A stretch of DNA of 64,000 nt from Acidobacteriota bacterium (lineage in GTDB: Bacteria; Acidobacteriota; Blastocatellia; Pyrinomonadales; Pyrinomonadaceae). Numbering within the stretch: the first letter of the stretch is position 1; every line of letters starts with the position of its first letter. The DNA is taken from positions 39,770 to 103,769 of the forward strand of contig JAIVJI010000002.1 of NCBI GenBank assembly GCA_020200135.1, given 5' to 3'. Made by a program: the position numbers and the translations under genes. The notes beneath the pieces were generated by a model. It was not told the origin of the DNA. It did not search any database and saw nothing but the letters and a program-made list of their open reading frames with translations. Positions 19,748 to 28,438 of this stretch are shown here, piece after piece.

Positions 19748-21676
19748 TCACTCGGCCGCGCGCTCGAAGAGGACGAGGAAGGCGCGCTGGCCCTGCGCGG
19801 TTGTTTCGTAGACCCGTGCGGCGCGGTAGCCGCGCTCCCTGATGAGTTTGAGGGGCTGGCGCGTCTCGTCCCAGCCGGCGTCGCGGAAGGCGAGCCAGAA
19901 GCGTTCGCCGCGGAGCGCTTCGGTGTTCGTCACGCTCACTCCGTCGAAGGCGCGCGGGAGGAAGTAGGCGGGGTCTTCGGTGACGCCGGGCGCGCCCTTG
20001 ACCGAGACGACGCGGAAGCGCCCGGCGGTCTCACCCCGTTCGAGCGCGAACCAGAGGTGATAGGCGACGAGGTCTTCAAAGGCGTAGACGTTCGGCGCGC
20101 CCGACGCGCCCACGTCTACCGCGACCGTCGTGCCGCCCGCGTCGGGCGCGCCGCGTAGCTCGTCGCGCGCGGCCGAGGAGGCGAGCCCCTCCCAGGCGCA
20201 CCAGACGGGCGCGGCGTTACGGCCGACGAGCGTGAGCGCGGCCGTGGCGGCAAGCCAGCAGCAGAGCAGCACGAGCGCCGCGCCCCTCCAACAGTGCGGG
20301 CGCAGGCGCGCGAGCGCGAGACCCGCGAGCAGCGCGTAAGGCGCGTAGGCGACGACGAGGTGGCGCGTGCCCCACACGGACTGCGGCAGCGCGTAGCTCG
20401 CCGCGAAGGCGAGCGCGACCGGCAGCGACGTGAAGAGAAGCAGGAACGCGACCGCGTCCGACCGACCCGCCCCCCCAACGTCCCCCGCACCGGCGCGCCT
20501 CCCGCGCAACGCGCCGACGAGCAGCACGGCGATGGGGACGCCGACGAGGAGCAGCCCGAGGGGCGCGCCGCCGCGCGCGTAGACGGGGTCGGCGGAACTC
20601 TGTCGGGAGTAGAAGGGCTCGTTGAAGAGCGCGAAGAGATGGACGAGCTCTCGCGCTCCCGGCCGGGTGATCCAGCCGATGTTCTGCGCCAGCCCGCCGC
20701 CCCCTCCGGAAGCGCGCGCGCACGCCAGAGCCCACGGCGCGTAAGCGAGCACGAGCCCGCCGGCCGCGAGCAGCAGCGGCGTGAGCCTGCGCCTGTCTTT
20801 CAGCAGGATGAAGACGACCTCACACGCGACGACCAGCCAGCCGTAGTAGTGCGTGTAGACGAGCAGCAGGTTGACGAGGGCGAGCGCGAAGACGAGCCCG
20901 CGCGCGGCGTCGGCACGGTTGAGCAGGCGCGCGAAGAGCCACAGCGACGTGAGCGTGAGCAGGAGCAGGAGGCCGTACATCCTGACCTCCTGCGCGTACT
21001 TGATGAGGTAGCCGTTGGCCGCCGCCAGGAGCAGCGCGAGGCGGGTCGCCCGCGCGCCCAGGCGCAGCTCGCGCGCGAGCAGGAGCAGGGGCGCAACCGC
21101 CGCGATAGACGCGAGCGCGGGGAAGAGTCGCAGCCACGTAAGCGACTCGCCCCCGAGCGCGACCCACAGCTTGAGCAGCGCGTAGAAGAGCGGCGGGTGA
21201 ATGAGGTCGGCCGCGACGAAGCTCCACAGGTCGGCCCACGCGTTGCCCGTCCAGCGCGCGCGGTCGAACATCGTCAGCGCCATCTGGAGCGCGTGGTGCT
21301 GCCCGGCGCGGTCGCCCGCGAACTCGAACTGCCGGTAGAGCCGGTCGATGAGCTCGACCGACGCGGCGGCCGTCTCCACGTCCTTGAAGCCGAGCTTGTT
21401 CGCGAAGAACTTCGAGTAGATGTTCTGCGGCACCCCCGTCGAGGTGTAGAGGTCGAAGTAGCCCTGGTGCAGCCCCGCCTCCTGCAGGACCGTGCCGACG
21501 TAAGAGGGGCGCGCGCCCGTGATGACGGCGATGTCCTCTATCTCGCCCAGCCCCGAGAGGAAGAGCGAGATGATCTGGTCCTTGCGCGAAGGCTTGGCTT
21601 GTGACCTGCGCGCGGACGGCTGCGCGCCGCCCGCCGCGCCCTGAGACTTCTGAGACTTCTTAGGCTTGCTGCTCAT
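19748..21676 (-). CDS. Chimeric protein: HTH-like N-terminal domain fused to GT39-type glycosyltransferase lacking its N-terminus
   Basis: A 642-residue frame in two unlike parts. Residues 1-130 form a soluble helical, HTH-like domain (SRKDQIISLFLSGLGEIEDI, GARPSYVGTVLQEAGL). From about residue 135 it continues as a multi-pass glycosyltransferase of the GT39/ArnT kind (DLIHPPLFYALLKLW, then about nine membrane segments and a soluble C-terminal domain). The first membrane helix and the acidic DE motif that should precede HPPL are missing. The junction lies near the ARWTGNAW segment. A deletion that joined two genes in frame is likely. ATG at 21676 has a GGGAGGGAG site upstream. Confidence 0.7.
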   Translation of the reverse strand: MSSKPKKSQKSQGAAGGAQPSARRSQAKPSRKDQIISLFLSGLGEIEDIAVITGARPSYVGTVLQEAGLHQGYFDLYTSTGVPQNIYSKFFANKLGFKDVETAAASVELIDRLYRQFEFAGDRAGQHHALQMALTMFDRARWTGNAWADLWSFVAADLIHPPLFYALLKLWVALGGESLTWLRLFPALASIAAVAPLLLLARELRLGARATRLALLLAAANGYLIKYAQEVRMYGLLLLLTLTSLWLFARLLNRADAARGLVFALALVNLLLVYTHYYGWLVVACEVVFILLKDRRRLTPLLLAAGGLVLAYAPWALACARASGGGGGLAQNIGWITRPGARELVHLFALFNEPFYSRQSSADPVYARGGAPLGLLLVGVPIAVLLVGALRGRRAGAGDVGGAGRSDAVAFLLLFTSLPVALAFAASYALPQSVWGTRHLVVAYAPYALLAGLALARLRPHCWRGAALVLLCCWLAATAALTLVGRNAAPVWCAWEGLASSAARDELRGAPDAGGTTVAVDVGASGAPNVYAFEDLVAYHLWFALERGETAGRFRVVSVKGAPGVTEDPAYFLPRAFDGVSVTNTEALRGERFWLAFRDAGWDETRQPLKLIRERGYRAARVYETTAQGQRAFLVLFERAAE

Positions 21677-21722
21677 CACACTCCCTCCCTTTTCACGCGT
21701 CGCTAGTCGCAAGAGTTGTTGG

Positions 21723-22268
21723 CTACTTTATCACTTCAAACTCAAAATATATTGTCTTGCCGCGCACGACGAAGCAGAGGTACTGCTCCCAGAAGCGGCG
21801 GAGGAAGCGCAGCGCGGGGTAGCGGTTGCAGGCGTTGACCGCGAGCTCGAAGCCGAGCAGCCGCCAGAGCTTGAGCATCGTCACGCGGACGAGGCGCGGG
21901 CGCAGGCGGACGTGGCTGTAGAAGTCGAAGTCGGGGCGGTCGCCGGTGAAGTAGGCGAACGATTCTGTCGTGAGGTGGTGCTTGTGCGTCGGGTCGGTGT
22001 AGGAGGCGATGTCGGAGAAGTGCGGCGTGTCGAGCCGTATCACGCCGCCCGGTCGCGCGACGCGGTAGAGCTCGGCGACGACCGCGAGCACGTCGTCCAC
22101 GTGCTCGATGACCTGGTTGCCGACGATGAGGTCGAACTCGTCGTCGGGGAAGGGGTAGGGCACCCGATCCAGGTCGTGCAGCACGTCTGCGTCCGAGCGC
22201 GGGTTGCTGTCCATCCCCACCGCCCCCGGCGTCTTGTGCTTGCCGCACCCGATGTCGAGTATCTTCAT
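21723..22268 (-). CDS. Class I SAM-dependent methyltransferase
   Basis: A 181-residue methyltransferase: motif I KILDIGCGKHKTPGAVGMD, the acidic loop LDRVPYPFPDDEFDLIVG, QVIEHVDD and ELYRVARPGGVIRLDTPHF. The substrate is unknown. It lies next to the glycosyltransferase-like gene, so a role in surface glycan or lipid modification is possible but only inferred. Confidence 0.82.
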   Translation of the reverse strand: MKILDIGCGKHKTPGAVGMDSNPRSDADVLHDLDRVPYPFPDDEFDLIVGNQVIEHVDDVLAVVAELYRVARPGGVIRLDTPHFSDIASYTDPTHKHHLTTESFAYFTGDRPDFDFYSHVRLRPRLVRVTMLKLWRLLGFELAVNACNRYPALRFLRRFWEQYLCFVVRGKTIYFEFEVIK

Positions 22269-22408
22269 GCGCGCCCGCGAGTGTAGCGGCCGCCCGCGCG
22301 CGCGTACAAGTCTCGGGCGGCGGCCGTGGGCTTGTTAATTTTCGGAACCGGCGGGCGGGGCGGGGCGTGGAAAGTTGGTGAAAAACTATCTCAGGAGGTC
22401 TTTCTAAA

Positions 22409-23638
22409 GTGAAACTCAAAGCCCTGTTGAGTGTTGCCGCCCTGTCGCTGTTGTCGGCGCAGGCGTTCGCGCAGACGGCCGCCGCGCCGCCGGCGCCGCC
22501 GGCACAGGCCGCGCCCGTCGCACCCGTCGCGCAGCCAGCCCCCGCGATAGCCGCCGCGGCGCAGGCTCCCGTCGCGGTCGCGGCCCTGCACGCGGCCGTC
22601 GTCGCCGCTTCTGCCCCCGCCCCGCCGCAGTCGCCGGACGCGCCGCAGACGCCCGCGCCGCCGGCGGGCGCCGCCACGACCTTCTTTTTCGAGGGCAACT
22701 TCCTCGGCGTCCGCACCGAGGAGGTGACGCGCGAGAACGCCTCGCGCTACGGCGTGTCGGGCGAGCCGCGCGGCGTGGGCGTGCGCGAGGTCGTCAAGGG
22801 CAGCCCGGCCGAGAAGGCGGGGCTGCGCGTGGGCGACGTCATCATGCGCTTCGACGGCGAGCAGGTGACGAGCGTGCGCAAGCTGACGCGGCTCATCGAG
22901 GAGGCGGCGCCCGGGCAGGCGGCGCGGCTCACGGTGCTGCGCGGCGGCTCCGAGCAGCAGTTGACCGCCACGCTCGCGCGCCGCAGGCCCTTCATCGGCG
23001 CCGGGGTCGGCCCGCTCGTCCGGGGGCTGGGCGGCGACCTGCACCTCGGCGAGGGATTTGGCGAGCACTCCGAGCTGTGGCAGCTCAAGGGCGACGAGCT
23101 GCGCGAGCGGCTCGAAGAGATGCGCCGCAAGAGCCCGGAGCTGTTCTCGCTCGGCTCGTCGCGCCGCATCGGCGTCTCGACCAGCTCTCTGGGTAAGCAG
23201 CTCGCCGACTTCTTCGGCGTCCAGCACGGCGTCCTCATCAACTCGGTCGAGGCGAACAGCCCGGCCGAGAAGGCTGGGCTCAAGGCCGGCGACGTGGTGA
23301 CGGAGGCCGACGGAAAGCAGGTCGAAGACCCCGACGACCTCATCCGCGCGCTCGGCGCGAAGCAGGAGGGCGAGGTCACGCTCACGGTCGTGCGCGACCG
23401 CAACCGGCGCACCGTCCGCGTCACGCCCGAGCGCAGGCAGGCGCCGGGCGCGGGCGCCGTCCCCGGCTCGTTCCGACTCGTCCGGCCGCCGGTCGCCATG
23501 ACGCTCCCGCGCGCGACCAGACACAGCCCCTCCCTCGTCACACCGCACACGCTGATGACGCCGCGCACGCTCGTCACGCCGCGCATCACGAACACGCCGC
23601 GCGTCCGCGTGTACGGCTTCGGCGAACGCATCCTCTAA
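22409..23638 (+). CDS. Secreted protein with two PDZ domains
   Basis: A 409-residue protein with a signal peptide (KALLSVAALSLLSAQAFAQ), an Ala/Pro-rich linker to about residue 85, then PDZ 1 (GNFLGVRTEEVT ... GSPAEKAGLRVGDVIMRFDG) and PDZ 2 (RRIGVSTSSLGKQLADFFGV ... NSPAEKAGLKAGDVVTEADG). No trypsin-like protease domain is present, so it is not a DegP. The C-terminus holds short TP-rich repeats (TPHTLMTPRTLVTPRI). The GTG start has an AGGAGG site 11 nt upstream. Confidence 0.82.
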   Translation: MKLKALLSVAALSLLSAQAFAQTAAAPPAPPAQAAPVAPVAQPAPAIAAAAQAPVAVAALHAAVVAASAPAPPQSPDAPQTPAPPAGAATTFFFEGNFLGVRTEEVTRENASRYGVSGEPRGVGVREVVKGSPAEKAGLRVGDVIMRFDGEQVTSVRKLTRLIEEAAPGQAARLTVLRGGSEQQLTATLARRRPFIGAGVGPLVRGLGGDLHLGEGFGEHSELWQLKGDELRERLEEMRRKSPELFSLGSSRRIGVSTSSLGKQLADFFGVQHGVLINSVEANSPAEKAGLKAGDVVTEADGKQVEDPDDLIRALGAKQEGEVTLTVVRDRNRRTVRVTPERRQAPGAGAVPGSFRLVRPPVAMTLPRATRHSPSLVTPHTLMTPRTLVTPRITNTPRVRVYGFGERIL

Positions 23639-23662
23639 CCCGCCGACGGCACGCAGGAAGAG

Positions 23663-23700
23663 GCCCCGCCGCGACGGATGAGAGTCCGTCACGGCGGGGC
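23663..23700 (+). terminator. Hairpin after the PDZ gene
   Basis: GCCCCGCCGCGACGGA and TCCGTCACGGCGGGGC pair in a 16-bp stem with one mismatch around a 6-nt loop, 25 bp after the stop codon. No T-run follows, so terminator function is likely but not certain. Confidence 0.65.
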
Positions 23701-23773
23701 TTCGGCTGTCCGGACGAATCCGCGCCGCCGGCGGGGGTCGTAATAACGGCGAGACCTCAGGAGGCTGGTGCGA

Positions 23774-24424
23774 ATGGAGAGGCGGAGAGTCTTCGTCGCG
23801 GGCGGCACGGGGTATCTGGGGCGCGCTCTGGTCGCGCGGCTCCTTGAGCGCGGGCACGAGGTGCGCGCGCTCGTCCGGCGCGGCTCCGAGGGGAAGCTGC
23901 CGCGCGGGTGCGAGGCCGTCGCGGGCGACCCGCTCGACGATTCGACCCTTGCCGCGTCCGTCCCGCCGTCGGAGACTTTCGTCCAGCTCGTCGGCGTGCC
24001 CCGCCCGTCGCCGGCGAAGGCGCGGCAGTTCCGCGAGATAGACCTTGTCGCGGGTCACGCTTCGGTCGCGGCGGCACGCGCGGCGGGCGTCCGCCACTTC
24101 GTCTACGTCAGCGTGGCGCAGCCCGCGCCGGTGATGAAGGCCTACCAGGCCGTGCGCGCCGAGGTCGAGTCGCTGCTCAAAGACTCGGGCCTGCGCGCGA
24201 CCGTCCTGCGCCCGTGGTACGTGCTCGGCCCCGGCCACCGCTGGCCGCTCGTGCTGCGGCCCTTCTACTACGTCTGCGAACGCCTGCCGCGCACGCGCGA
24301 GACGGCGCTGCGGCTCGGCTTCGTCACGCACGAAGAGATGACGGCCGCGCTCGTCCGCGCCGTCGAAGACCCCGCCGGGAACTTCCGCGTCCTCGCAGTC
24401 CCCGACATCCGCACCTCCGCGTGA
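23774..24424 (+). CDS. NAD(P)-binding, NmrA/NDUFA9-like protein
   Basis: A 216-residue atypical SDR with the N-terminal glycine motif VFVAGGTGYLGRALVARLLE and helices typical of the NDUFA9/YbjT group (FVYVSVAQPAPVMKAYQAVR, VLRPWYVLGPGHRWP). It probably binds NAD(P) without clear dehydrogenase function. ATG at 23774 is preferred to GTG at 23768 because AGGAGG at 23759-23764 is 9 nt upstream. Confidence 0.78.
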   Translation: MERRRVFVAGGTGYLGRALVARLLERGHEVRALVRRGSEGKLPRGCEAVAGDPLDDSTLAASVPPSETFVQLVGVPRPSPAKARQFREIDLVAGHASVAAARAAGVRHFVYVSVAQPAPVMKAYQAVRAEVESLLKDSGLRATVLRPWYVLGPGHRWPLVLRPFYYVCERLPRTRETALRLGFVTHEEMTAALVRAVEDPAGNFRVLAVPDIRTSA

Positions 24425-24440
24425 CTGACGCGGGGCGAGG

Positions 24441-24520
24441 AATTAACATGGGTGGACAGCATGAGCAGGATAAAGACTTAAAATTCCAAATCCTGTTCAT
24501 CCCGTCCACCCATGTTAATT
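24441..24520. repeat. Long inverted repeat with ACATGGGTGGAC arms
   Basis: The arms AATTAACATGGGTGGACAGC (from 24441) and the reverse-complementary segment ending CCCATGTTAATT at about 24520 pair over about 30 bp with few mismatches. The loop is AT-rich. It shares the pattern of the repeat at 25886-25972. Confidence 0.75.
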
Positions 24521-24536
24521 TTTGTGACGCCAAGAC

Positions 24537-25178
24537 ATGCACGGGGAATATTTTCTGAGTAGGAAGCAGGGGGAGTTCGAGGCGCTCGTCGCGGAGGCGG
24601 AGGCGTGCCGCAGGTGTCCCGCGATGTGCGGGCGCAGCGCCGTGCTGAGCGAGAGGAACGGGCGCGCCGGCGCGCGCGTGATGTTCGTCGGCGAGGCGCC
24701 GGGCCGTCAGGGCGGCGACCGCACGCGCGTGCCGTTCTCGGGCGACCAGTCGGGGCGGAACTTCACGCGCTACCTCGCGTCCATCAATCTGGCGCGCGAG
24801 GAGGTCTTCATCACCAACGCGGCGTTGTGCAACCCCCGGAGCGAGACCGGCGCGAACCGCAGGCCGACGCGCGAAGAGGTCTCGAACTGCTCGGGGTTCC
24901 TGCGCCGGCAGATAGAGGCGGTCGCGCCGCGGGTCGTCGTCACGCTCGGGGCGGTGTCGCTTGCCGCACTCAAAGCGGTCGAGTATCATCCGTTCACGCT
25001 CAAGGAGAACGTCGGACAGATTCGGAGCTGGAACGGGCGGCTGCTCGTGCCGCTCTACCACCCGAGCCCGCAGGTGCTCGCCTCGCACCGCCGCGAGCCG
25101 CGGCAGCTCGAAGACTACAAGTCGGTCGCGCGCGCCCTCGTCGAAGCCGACGCACGCGCGCGCGCCGCCGCACCCTGA
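24537..25178 (+). CDS. Uracil-DNA glycosylase superfamily protein
   Basis: A 213-residue member of the UDG superfamily (family 4/5 type). It has cysteines of an Fe-S cluster (CRRCPAMCGR), the active-site motif GEAPGRQGGDRTRVPFSG, ITNAALCNP and the C-terminal motif LVPLYHPSPQVL. Such enzymes remove uracil or other deaminated bases from DNA. The RQGG form of the first motif suggests family 5 (UDGb), but this is not certain. Confidence 0.85.
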   Translation: MHGEYFLSRKQGEFEALVAEAEACRRCPAMCGRSAVLSERNGRAGARVMFVGEAPGRQGGDRTRVPFSGDQSGRNFTRYLASINLAREEVFITNAALCNPRSETGANRRPTREEVSNCSGFLRRQIEAVAPRVVVTLGAVSLAALKAVEYHPFTLKENVGQIRSWNGRLLVPLYHPSPQVLASHRREPRQLEDYKSVARALVEADARARAAAP

Positions 25179-25192
25179 GAGGTAAAAAAGCC

Positions 25193-25864
25193 ATGTCGAA
25201 CAGAACACAGTTCAATCGAGCGTGCGCCTGCGTGCGCGCCCTCGCGGCCGTCTTCGCCCTCGCGGCCGCGTGCGCCGCGCAGTCCGCCCCGGGCGGCCAG
25301 CCCGTCCCGAAGACCAACCCCGCGGGCGGCGCGTACTCCGGCGCCTCGGCGGCCGCCAAAGCGAGCGCCAGCACGCCGGCCCCCGCCGCGCCCAAGGTCG
25401 GCGAGGCCGCGCCCGACTTCAAGCTCCCCTACGCGACGAAGGAGAAGATTTTCATGCGGCCGGACGAGCAGATGACGCTCGCCAGCTTGCGCGGCAAGAA
25501 CGTGATTCTCGCCTTCTACCCGGCCGACTGGTCCGGCGGCTGCACGACCGAGGTCTGCACGTTCCGCGACACCTTCATGGAGTTCGGCAAGCTCAACGCC
25601 GTGGTGCTCGGCATCAGCGGCGACTACGCCTTCTCGCACCACGAGTGGGCCAAGCACCACAACCTCCAGTTCCCACTCCTCTCCGACCACGACCACCGCG
25701 TCGCGAAGGCTTACGACAGCTACATGGAGCAGTACGGCATGAACAAGCGCACCGTCTACCTGCTCGACCGTGAAGGCGTCGTGCGCTACGTCAACCTCGC
25801 CTTCAAGGCCAATGACAAGAAGGACTACGACGCGCTGCGCGCCGAGCTTGAGAAGCTGAAGTAG
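25193..25864 (+). CDS. Secreted BCP/PrxQ-type peroxiredoxin
   Basis: A 223-residue thiol peroxidase. Residues 1-32 look like a signal peptide (VRALAAVFALAAACAAQ); a Pro/Ala linker follows. The peroxiredoxin domain has FYPADWSGGCTTEVCTFRD with the peroxidatic Cys and a second Cys five residues later, as in BCP/PrxQ, and ends with LLDREGVVRYVNLAF. ATG at 25193 with GAGAGG upstream is chosen. Export suggests a role against extracytoplasmic peroxide. Confidence 0.88.
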   Translation: MSNRTQFNRACACVRALAAVFALAAACAAQSAPGGQPVPKTNPAGGAYSGASAAAKASASTPAPAAPKVGEAAPDFKLPYATKEKIFMRPDEQMTLASLRGKNVILAFYPADWSGGCTTEVCTFRDTFMEFGKLNAVVLGISGDYAFSHHEWAKHHNLQFPLLSDHDHRVAKAYDSYMEQYGMNKRTVYLLDREGVVRYVNLAFKANDKKDYDALRAELEKLK

Positions 25865-25885
25865 TAAGCGGCGGGTGCCGGAAAA

Positions 25886-25972
25886 TTTAACATGGATGGA
25901 CAGGATGGGCAGGATGAGAAGTTCAGATTTTAGATTTCAAATCCTGTAAATCCTGTCCATCCATGTTTGAAT
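25886..25972. repeat. Long inverted repeat with ATGGATGGACAGGAT arms
   Basis: The left arm TTTAACATGGATGGACAGGA (from 25886) pairs with a right arm ending TCCATCCATGTTTGA at about 25971. The left arm contains the 9-bp unit GGATGGACA/GGATGGGCA in tandem. It is related to the element at 24441. Confidence 0.75.
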
Positions 25973-25985
25973 CTTCTTTCATGAA

Positions 25986-26856
25986 ATGGCTGAAGCGGTA
26001 GAAAAAGAGGTACCGTTGCGGCGGTCGCCGCTCGAAGAGGCGCTCGCCAGCGCGGGCGCTTCGTTGCGCGCAGAGGACGGCGTCGTCGTCGCGGCCGACT
26101 TCGGCGACGCGGCCGCCGAGTACGAGGCCGTGCGCGGGGGCGGCGCCGGCCTCTTCGACCTCTCGGCGCGCGGCCGCGTCGAGGTGTCAGGCGCGGAGGC
26201 CGTCATGTTCCTCAACGGCATGTTGACGAACGACGTGGCGGGGCTCGCGGACGGCGCGTGGATGCACGCGGCCTTCCCGAACCCGCAGGGGCGTCTGCTC
26301 GCCTCCGTGCGCGTGCTGCGCGAAGGCGACGGCTTCGTCTTCGACACCGAGCCCGCGACCTGCGCCGCGATGCTCAAGCTGCTCGAACGGTTCACGCTCG
26401 CGGGCGACTTCCGCGTGCGCGACCTGACGCGCGAGACGACGCTCGTCTCGTTGCAGGGCGCGCGCTCGCCCGCGGTCGCGCGCGCCGCGCTCGGTGAAGA
26501 GGTCGCGCGCCTCGCGCGGGGCCGCGTCGCGCGCGTGAACGAGGGCCGGGGCGGAGAGCCGCCGCTCGTCATCCGCGCGACGCACACGGCCGAAGACGGC
26601 TTCGACATCTTCGTCGGCGCGGCCGGCGCGGCGCGGCGAGGGGGGGCGCGAGGCCGGGCGCGTCACTTCCACAGTCTACTCGCCGCGCCTGCACGCCCGC
26701 GTCGGGCTCGCGCTCGTCAAGTACGACTTTCTCGCGCCGGGCACCGAGCTGAAAGTCTTCGACGGCGACGCGGAGGTCTGCGCCGCGCGCGTCGCCGAGC
26801 TGCCGCTCGTGCGCGGGAGCTGGCACGCGGAAGATTCGGCCGGAGGTTCCGTGTGA
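25986..26856 (+). pseudogene. ygfZ: YgfZ/GcvT-like protein gene with internal deletion and frameshift
   Basis: Residues 1 to about 215 read as the N-terminal part of YgfZ (folate-dependent Fe-S cluster protein): LFDLSARGRVEVSGAEAVMF, LNGMLTNDV. Near 26640 the frame breaks. In the next frame REAGRVTSTVYSPRLHARVG and GLALVKYDFLAPGTELKVF read as the C-terminal barrel of the same family, ending with TGA at 26854. The middle section with the family's CYxGQE-type motif is absent. So the gene has lost about 90 codons and its frame. Confidence 0.75.
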
Positions 26857-27209
26857 CAAGCGGCGGCGACGAGGGCGGCGCGGGCGGCGCGGGCGCGGAA
26901 GCGCGGCCGCAACAACAGCAGAGTCTCGCGTACGAACAGGCGCGGCTCGCCTACACCATCATCCAGGCGCTCCTGGAACACACGCGCGTCACGCAGGACC
27001 TCGTCGCGCTGATGGCGCAGGTCATCGGCGAGGAGACGCAGGAGGCGCTCGTCAACACGCCCCACTGGGCGGCCTACCTCGACAGCCGCCGCGTCCTCGA
27101 ACACACACGCGCCGACGTGGAAAAGTTCGCCCAGGTCTGGACGCGCCTCGCCGAAGAGTTAGACCCGCCGCCCGCGCCCGCGAGCCCCGTCACGCCCGAG
27201 GCCGATTAA
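26853..27209 (+). CDS. Small helical protein, unknown
   Basis: A 118-residue protein starting with GTG at 26853, overlapping the ygfZ stop as GTGA. After a Gly/Ala-rich start it is helical (AYEQARLAYTIIQALLEHTR, VTQDLVALMAQVIGEETQEA). I do not recognise the family. Coupling to ygfZ suggests the two were co-expressed. Confidence 0.6.
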   Translation: MTSGGDEGGAGGAGAEARPQQQQSLAYEQARLAYTIIQALLEHTRVTQDLVALMAQVIGEETQEALVNTPHWAAYLDSRRVLEHTRADVEKFAQVWTRLAEELDPPPAPASPVTPEAD

Positions 27210-27224
27210 AATAGTCAGGCTGCC

Positions 27225-27707
27225 ATGTCGCATCTGGAATCTCTCATCGCCGAATACCTTGACTGGCAGGGCTATGTCGTCCGGCGAAATATTAAGGTCG
27301 GACGTCTAAGTCATGGCGGGTGGGAGATGGAGCTGGACATTGTCGGCTACCACCCCGCGTCAAACACGGTCATCCATTACGAGCCGTCGATTGACGCCCT
27401 TAGCTGGGAGAAGCGAAAGGCACGTTATTTGAAGAAGTTTCAGGCCGGCAGGACATATATCTTTACAGAAGTCTTTTCCTGGCTCCCACCCGAAACGCCA
27501 CTTAAGCAGGTGGCGGTTTTTATCTCCCGGCCACGTGAGAAGAATGAGATTGCGGGCGGCATACTCGTCTCGATTGACGAGCTCATGCGCGAGATCAGAG
27601 CCAAAGTTATAGAGCGCGGCCCAATGTGCCGCAACGCCATATCAGAGCAATATCCTTTGCTCCGCACGCTGCAAATGACGCATTCCGGATACTACAAGGT
27701 TATCTAA
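27225..27707 (+). CDS. Hypothetical protein, possible PD-(D/E)xK nuclease-like fold
   Basis: A 160-residue protein of visibly lower GC than its neighbours, so probably acquired. GWEMELDIVGYHP and VIHYEPSIDA give an E-x-D ... E spacing reminiscent of restriction-endonuclease-like folds, followed by a Lys/Arg-rich helix (EKRKARYLKKF). The nuclease reading is tentative. It lies between a ygfZ-linked gene and the thymidine kinase gene, with no defence genes next to it. Confidence 0.6.
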   Translation: MSHLESLIAEYLDWQGYVVRRNIKVGRLSHGGWEMELDIVGYHPASNTVIHYEPSIDALSWEKRKARYLKKFQAGRTYIFTEVFSWLPPETPLKQVAVFISRPREKNEIAGGILVSIDELMREIRAKVIERGPMCRNAISEQYPLLRTLQMTHSGYYKVI

Positions 27708-27766
27708 AACATGTCGGATGCTTCACGGCGCGACCGGGCTGCGACGGGGAGGCCGTTGACGCGGGG

Positions 27767-28399
27767 CTAGGGCTCTTCCGGGTAGCGGGTCGGGGTGTCG
27801 GCGTGGGGGATGAAGCAGCGGCGGCAGCGCGCCTCGTAGGTTTCGGAGGCGCCGACGACGACGCGCCCTTCGACCTCGACGATGCGCTGCGAGTAGTTGG
27901 CGGGCTGGCCGCAGCGGACGCAGATGGCGTGAGTCTTGGTGATGTACTCGGCGACCGCGAGGAGCTGCGGCATCGGCTCGAAGGGGCGGCCGGTGTAGTC
28001 CTGGTCGAGCCCGGCGATGATGACGCGGACGCCGCGCGCGGCGAGCGTGTTGGCCACCTCGACGAGGTCGTTGTCGAAGAACTGCCCCTCGTCGATGCCG
28101 ACGACCTCGGTGGCGGGCTGGACGAGTTCGAGTATCTCGCCGGCGGTGCGGACGGCGCTCGACTCGTGGCGCATCTCGGAGTGCGAGACGATGTGGTCGC
28201 GCGAGTAGCGCAGGTCGATCTCGGGCTTGAAGACCTGCACCCTGAGGCGCGCGATCCGGGCGCGGCGCAGTCGCCGTATCAGCTCCTCGGACTTGCCCGA
28301 GAACATCGAGCCGGCGATGACCTCGATCCAGCCGGGCGCGTCGTGCCCGACCTTCGCCAGGTGCTCGTCGTTACCTTCCGCCATGAGTCTCTCGACCAT
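27767..28399 (-). CDS. tdk: Thymidine kinase
   Basis: A 210-residue type II thymidine kinase: P-loop [29 protein letters not shown] with the catalytic Glu, the lasso region with zinc cysteines ([11 protein letters not shown] and RCRRC), and [11 protein letters not shown]. It phosphorylates thymidine in the salvage pathway. Length is typical. The start at 28399 gives an N-terminal extension of about 20 residues; an internal Met would also be possible. Confidence 0.93.
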   Translation of the reverse strand: MVERLMAEGNDEHLAKVGHDAPGWIEVIAGSMFSGKSEELIRRLRRARIARLRVQVFKPEIDLRYSRDHIVSHSEMRHESSAVRTAGEILELVQPATEVVGIDEGQFFDNDLVEVANTLAARGVRVIIAGLDQDYTGRPFEPMPQLLAVAEYITKTHAICVRCGQPANYSQRIVEVEGRVVVGASETYEARCRRCFIPHADTPTRYPEEP

Positions 28400-28438
28400 C
28401 TATTCTGAACTCACCTCTCAGACTTCGTCTTCCGAATC

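Noticed and set aside
22391..24331. Minus-strand frame of about 646 codons opposite the PDZ gene
   Set aside because: Shadow frame spanning two real plus-strand genes and their terminator.
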